A stretch of 64,000 bases of DNA, from the NCBI RefSeq assembly GCF_008329535.1, contig NZ_NPKR01000009.1:1-64000 (forward strand), written 5' to 3'. A model generated the notes under the pieces. It worked only from the letters and a program-made list of their open reading frames with translations, was not told the origin of the DNA and did not search any database. This stretch comes from Mycolicibacterium sp. P1-18. Its GTDB lineage: Bacteria > Actinomycetota > Actinomycetes > Mycobacteriales > Mycobacteriaceae. A program made the position numbers and the translations under genes. Shown piece after piece: positions 60,137-64,000 of the stretch (positions are counted from its first letter, which is position 1; each line of letters starts with the position of its first letter).

Positions 60137-60191
60137 GTCTCCATCGTCGTTGGGCTGCTCGTGGTGACTGTTTGCGCGAGCTATGCGTCGG

Positions 60192-62069
60192 CTATGAGTG
60201 ATTGGGCACCTCGGTCAGGTCGTAGAGGACGACGCCGTCGACCGTCGTGGGCGCGTAATGCGCCTCGACCCAGTCGCCGATGTCAGCGGCTTCACGGCTG
60301 CCGGTCGTGCCGCGTCCCACCGGCATGCCGAACATCGAGTGCGCCTTGATGAAGTAGTGAATCCGACCGTTGGCGACGTCGCGCTGGAACTCGGCGAGCG
60401 TCGGCGCGGGATCGGTGCCGTTGAACCCGCCGACGGCCATCACCGGGGCGTCGGCGGCCAGTTGGTAGCCCGCCGCGTTGCTCGAGCCGACGACCGCCGC
60501 CGACCACCGGAATCCGTCGGCGCCGTCGGACAGCAGCTGCGTCACCCCCGGCCCGGGCTTCGGGATGTCGAGGAAGCCGCCAGGGCCACCGAAGCTGCCG
60601 TGACCGCGCGCCGGTCCGACCGACGGGATCGCTCCGGAGTGCGCCGTCGCAACCGTGGCGAGCGAGTAGGCCGTCGGCGCCGCGAGGCAGGCCAGGATCG
60701 CGAGCCCGGCCACGGCCGTGGCCACCCGCCGCGGGAGCCGGCCGACCACCAGAAGCAGCACCGCGGCGGCGACGCCGGCGACGGCGACCGCCGTGCCGAG
60801 CCACGGCAGCCAGTCGTGCCTGCGGGCCAGCAGCACCGCGGCGAGGATCACCGTCACCAGGACGGTGCCGGCCATCGCGATGACGGCCCGCACGTCGGTT
60901 CTGTTGCGCCACAACATGATCGCGCCGATGCCGATGCTCCCGCCGATCGCGGGCGCGAGGGCGACGGTGTAGTACTGATGCAGGATGCCGTTGGCGTAGC
61001 TGAAGACCACGGCGGTGACGATCAGCCAGCCACCCCAGATGACCAGCCCGGCTCTCGCCGGATCGGTCCGGGGAGCACGGCGGGTGAGGACGGCGCCGGC
61101 GCCGAGGCAGATCAGCGCGGCGGGGATCAGCCAGGCGCTGTAGGTGCCCATCGAGACACCGAACAGCCGGCCCCAGCCGACGTCGAAGTTCATGTTGCCG
61201 AGGCCGCCGGTCTCCTCACCGGTGAGGCGGCCGATTCCGTTGTAGCCCAGTGCGAGTTCGACGATGCTGTCGTCCTGCGAGCCACCGATGTACGGGCGCG
61301 ACGACGCCGGCCACAGTTCGACGAGCAGCAGATACCAGCCACCGGAGACCACCAACGCCGCGAGAGCGCCGACCAGCCGGAACAGCCGCGTGCGCAGCGG
61401 CACGGCCGCCGCGATCAGGTAGGCCACGCCGAACGCGGGCAGCACCAGGAAGGCCTGCATCATCTTGGCGAGGAATCCGATGCCCACCGCCGCGCCCGCA
61501 CCAATCAGCCACCAGCGGCTGGCATCCCGCTCGCAGGCGCGCTGGACGCAGTACGCGCCGCCCACGAGGGCGAGCACAAGCAGGGAGTCGGGATTGTTGA
61601 ACCGGAACATCAACGCCGCGACCGGCGTGAGGGCGAACACCGTGCCGGCAAGCAATGCGGCCGACGGGCCGGCCGCCCGGCGCACCGCGGCGTAGAGCAG
61701 CGCGACCGCGGCCACCCCCTCCAGTGCCTGCGGTACCAGGACGCTCCACGAGCTGAGGCCGAACAGCCGGACCGAGACGTCCATCACCCAGAGCGCGGCG
61801 GGGGTCTTGTCGACGGTGATCGCGTTGCCGGCGTCGCTGGAGCCGAACAGCATGGCCGTCCAGTTCTCGGCGCCGGCCTGCACGGCCGCCGAGTAGAAGC
61901 CGTTGGCCCATTCGTTGACTGACAGGTTCCACAGGTACAGCAGCGCCGTGGCGACCAGCAGCGCGGCGAGAGCCGCCCGCTCACCGAGCGTCAGGCGCTG
62001 ACGGTGCAGGTCGTGGGGGTCGGTCGCGCCGTCGTCGGCGTGCGCGGGGCGCGTGAGAACGGCTGTCAC
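60192..62069 (-). CDS. Second GT39-family polyprenol-phosphate sugar transferase
   Basis: This 625-aa paralogue of the 56926-58833 protein has the same NGFYSAAVQAGAENW loop and AITVDKTPAALWVMD motif. It has a shorter Gly-rich region (RGHGSFGGPGGFLD) and the same C-terminal fold ending DGVVLYDLTEVP. The start is GTG 62069 with a weak ribosome site. It lies 23 bp downstream of the histidine kinase, so it is probably in the same transcript. Confidence 0.87.
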   Translation of the reverse strand: MTAVLTRPAHADDGATDPHDLHRQRLTLGERAALAALLVATALLYLWNLSVNEWANGFYSAAVQAGAENWTAMLFGSSDAGNAITVDKTPAALWVMDVSVRLFGLSSWSVLVPQALEGVAAVALLYAAVRRAAGPSAALLAGTVFALTPVAALMFRFNNPDSLLVLALVGGAYCVQRACERDASRWWLIGAGAAVGIGFLAKMMQAFLVLPAFGVAYLIAAAVPLRTRLFRLVGALAALVVSGGWYLLLVELWPASSRPYIGGSQDDSIVELALGYNGIGRLTGEETGGLGNMNFDVGWGRLFGVSMGTYSAWLIPAALICLGAGAVLTRRAPRTDPARAGLVIWGGWLIVTAVVFSYANGILHQYYTVALAPAIGGSIGIGAIMLWRNRTDVRAVIAMAGTVLVTVILAAVLLARRHDWLPWLGTAVAVAGVAAAVLLLVVGRLPRRVATAVAGLAILACLAAPTAYSLATVATAHSGAIPSVGPARGHGSFGGPGGFLDIPKPGPGVTQLLSDGADGFRWSAAVVGSSNAAGYQLAADAPVMAVGGFNGTDPAPTLAEFQRDVANGRIHYFIKAHSMFGMPVGRGTTGSREAADIGDWVEAHYAPTTVDGVVLYDLTEVPNHS

Positions 62070-62092
62070 TCCATTGATCTTCGGTGAGGGGG

Positions 62093-63733
62093 CTATGTGC
62101 TCGATTGGCTCGCCCTGTGCGTCGCCTGTGAAGATTCGGTGTGGGCGGGCAGGCGGACGACGAATTCGGTCCGCCCGGGCTCGCTCCGGACGTCGATCGT
62201 GCCGTCGTGCGCCTTCACCACCGCGGCGACGATCGCCAGGCCAAGGCCGGTGCTGCCGCTGGGGCTGGACGTCGTCGGCGCCCCGCCACGCCGCGAGCGC
62301 GACGAGTCACCCCTGGCGAACCGCTCGAAGATCTCCGGCAGCAGGTCGGCCGCGATGCCGGGCCCGCCGTCGGCGACGGTCAGCACCGCGGTGTCACCCT
62401 CCTGGGACAGTGACGTGGTGACCGCAGTTCCCGCCGGGGTGTGGATCCGCGCGTTGGCCAACAGGTTCACCAGCACCTGCTGCAAGCGGGCCTCGTCGCC
62501 GACCACGACGACGGGCTCCTCCGGCAGGTCGAGCGCCCAGTCGTGGTCGAGACCCGCGATGTGGGCGTCACTGACGGCGTCGACGACGAGTCTGGACACG
62601 TCGACCGGTTCCCGGACCAGCGCCCGCCCCGAATCCAGCCGGGCCAGCAGCAGCAGGTCCTCGACGAGGTGCGTCATGCGCCCGGTCTCGGACTCGACGC
62701 GACTCATCGCATGGGCGACGTCGTCGGGCAGCTCGTGTCTCTTGCGTTGGGCCAGTTCGGTATACCCGCGGATCGCGGCGAGCGGGGTGCGCAGCTCGTG
62801 ACTCGCGTCGGCGACGAACTGGCGGACCCGGGTCTCGCTGGCGTGGCGCGCCGACAACGCCCCCGCGACGCGGTCGAGCATCGTGTTCAGCGCCGTTCCG
62901 AGCTGGCCGACCTCGGTGTGCACGCCCTCCGGGTCGACCTCGACGATGCGGCTCGGCAGGTTGACCTCGCCCTTGTCGAGCTCGAGGGCCGCGACGTCCC
63001 TGGCGGCCGTGGTGACTCTCGACAGCGGCGCGAGCTGCCGCCGGATGACGAGCAGGCCCGCGGTGGCCGCCGCGATCAGGGCGATGACGGCGAGCACGCA
63101 GAACATGCCGACCACCCACAGCAGGGTGTCGTCCACCACGGCGGTGGGCAGACCCGTCACGATCGTCTCCTCGCCGTGCCGGGCGTGCAGTGCGATCACC
63201 CGGTACCTGCCCAGGCCGTCGAGCTCGATCGTCACCGGGGTGCGAGTCGGCGGCACCTTGGCCAGCGCCCCGGCGGCGGCCGCACTGATCTCCGCCCGCC
63301 CACCGTCGGTGGTGATGACTCCGGCGTCGATCGCCCCGGACGGGGAGACGACGGCACCGACCGTCCGGGTCGCCTGCCCCGGCGCGTTGAGGAACCCCGG
63401 CCCGGGTCCCGCCTCGGGATTGAAGAAGCGGTCGCGGGGAGAAAAGTCGTCGCCGCCCCGGTCCGGATCGAAGGGCGGTGGTGGCACCATCTGGTGCGGT
63501 AGGTCGAAGATGGCCGCCGAACGCTTGCCCGCCTCGACCACTTGATTGTCGAGCTGGCGGACCAGGAACCGTTGCAGCGCAAACTCGGTCGCAAGGCCGA
63601 TGCTGGCGCACACCACGGCAAGCAGCACCACCTGGGTGAAGAGCAGCCGCATTCGGAGCGACCACGTGCGCGGCGCCAGGATGCGACTGTGCGATCCCGT
63701 CCGCGGGCCCGGCCCGCCGGCGCCCGGACTCAT
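62093..63733 (-). CDS. OmpR-type sensor histidine kinase
   Basis: This 546-aa kinase has two transmembrane helices (about 29-50 and 208-230) flanking an extracytoplasmic sensor domain rich in Pro/Asp. A HAMP linker, HisKA with ASHELRTPLAAIRGY, and HATPase with VNLLANAR, DGGPGI and GLGLAIV boxes follow. The start is ATG 63733, overlapping the response regulator stop as ATGA. It is first partner of a two-component pair that precedes the glycosyltransferase genes. Confidence 0.92.
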   Translation of the reverse strand: MSPGAGGPGPRTGSHSRILAPRTWSLRMRLLFTQVVLLAVVCASIGLATEFALQRFLVRQLDNQVVEAGKRSAAIFDLPHQMVPPPPFDPDRGGDDFSPRDRFFNPEAGPGPGFLNAPGQATRTVGAVVSPSGAIDAGVITTDGGRAEISAAAAGALAKVPPTRTPVTIELDGLGRYRVIALHARHGEETIVTGLPTAVVDDTLLWVVGMFCVLAVIALIAAATAGLLVIRRQLAPLSRVTTAARDVAALELDKGEVNLPSRIVEVDPEGVHTEVGQLGTALNTMLDRVAGALSARHASETRVRQFVADASHELRTPLAAIRGYTELAQRKRHELPDDVAHAMSRVESETGRMTHLVEDLLLLARLDSGRALVREPVDVSRLVVDAVSDAHIAGLDHDWALDLPEEPVVVVGDEARLQQVLVNLLANARIHTPAGTAVTTSLSQEGDTAVLTVADGGPGIAADLLPEIFERFARGDSSRSRRGGAPTTSSPSGSTGLGLAIVAAVVKAHDGTIDVRSEPGRTEFVVRLPAHTESSQATHRASQSST

Positions 63734-64000
63734 CGTGGTGGCTTGAGCACGTACCCGGCACCGCGCAGCGTGTGGATCATCGGCTCGCGGCCGCTGTCGA
63801 TCTTCTTGCGGAGGTAGGAGACGTACAGCTCGACGATGTTGGACCGGCCGCCGAAGTCGTAGCTCCACACCCGGTCGAGGATCTGCGCCTTGCTGAGGAC
63901 CCGCTTGGCGTTGCGCATCATGAACCGCAACAACTCGAACTCGGTGGCTGTCAACGTGATCGGCTCCCCCGCCCGCGTGACCTCGTGGCTGTCCTCGTCG
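63730..64000 (-). CDS. OmpR/PhoB-type response regulator, C-terminal part
   Basis: Only the DNA-binding winged-helix domain is in the window: ...LTATEFELLRFMMRN, VLSKAQILDRVW, VELYVSYLRKKID and HTLRGAGYVLKPP. The frame is open to base 64000, so the receiver domain lies beyond the window. It is coupled to the kinase gene. Likely regulates the operon that includes itself and the glycosyltransferases, which is an inference. Confidence 0.93.
   Translation of the reverse strand, partial: DEDSHEVTRAGEPITLTATEFELLRFMMRNAKRVLSKAQILDRVWSYDFGGRSNIVELYVSYLRKKIDSGREPMIHTLRGAGYVLKPPR

Overview
The window is a high-GC actinobacterial chromosome segment, almost certainly from a rapidly growing mycobacterium (Mycolicibacterium type). 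The evidence is the murA-rrn junction with a mycobacterial rRNA leader, a MurA with Asp117 in place of the catalytic Cys, an ATP synthase operon with the mycobacterial b-delta fusion, gamma loop and alpha C-terminal extension, a c-subunit nearly identical to that of M. tuberculosis, a fused CysN-CysC, and abundant ATGA/GTGA start-stop overlaps. As I recall the M. tuberculosis H37Rv order, the housekeeping backbone is collinear with Rv1315 down to Rv1284.

Layout. 1-47: 5' end of a 16S rRNA gene (minus), with its leader and two promoters at 48-412. 413-2310: murA and a cobalamin adenosyltransferase. 2307-10725: ATP synthase operon (minus), order atpI-B-E-F-H(b-delta)-A-G-D-C-DUF2550. 10993-15117: rpmE-prfA-prmC-sua5-wecA (minus). 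15268-17608: divergent acyl-CoA synthetase and TetR. 17666-19864: rho with a long Asn-rich disordered insert. 20168-26636: argS-lysA-hom-thrC-thrB (minus), then tRNA-Arg(CCG) on plus.

Accessory block 1 (about 26.8-39.4 kb) separates argS from the Rrf2 gene. It holds a lower-GC orphan gene, a DUF3291-like gene broken by one in-frame TAG, a translationally coupled DeoR / FGGY kinase / Zn-dehydrogenase / class II aldolase operon for an unknown polyol or ketose, a 2OG-Fe(II) oxygenase-like gene, a flavin-dependent oxidoreductase, a DoxX-like protein, a sensor kinase/response regulator/DUF4097 operon with a shared GGGGGTTAYCCCCC motif nearby, a small secreted protein and a nitronate monooxygenase.

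39.5-46.3 kb: an Rrf2 regulator, a nitrilase-family hydrolase, a PPOX protein, DUF2243, an isochorismatase-family hydrolase and the sulfate-activation operon cysD-cysNC-cysQ. A perfect GGTTAA-G-TTAACC palindrome lies just upstream of cysD.

Accessory block 2 (46.5-56.2 kb) is the most interesting part. It is an all-minus cluster: IclR regulator, Zn-alcohol dehydrogenase, SDR, histidinol-dehydrogenase paralogue with altered metal-ligand positions, NCS1 permease, FMN 2-hydroxy-acid dehydrogenase, histidine-ammonia-lyase-type MIO enzyme (Cys-Ser-Gly triad) and HisC-like aminotransferase. A 16-bp near-palindrome (GTCTYGNATANVAGAC) occurs upstream of each of its transcription units. At two of them it covers the -10 element of an apparently leaderless promoter. 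This looks like a self-contained IclR-controlled regulon for an imidazole or amino-acid-related compound whose pathway I cannot name.

56.4-64 kb: beta-carbonic anhydrase, then (minus) response regulator-histidine kinase-GT39-GT2/GtrA-GT39, a two-component system in one apparent operon with polyprenol-dependent glycosylation genes. The response regulator runs off the window end.
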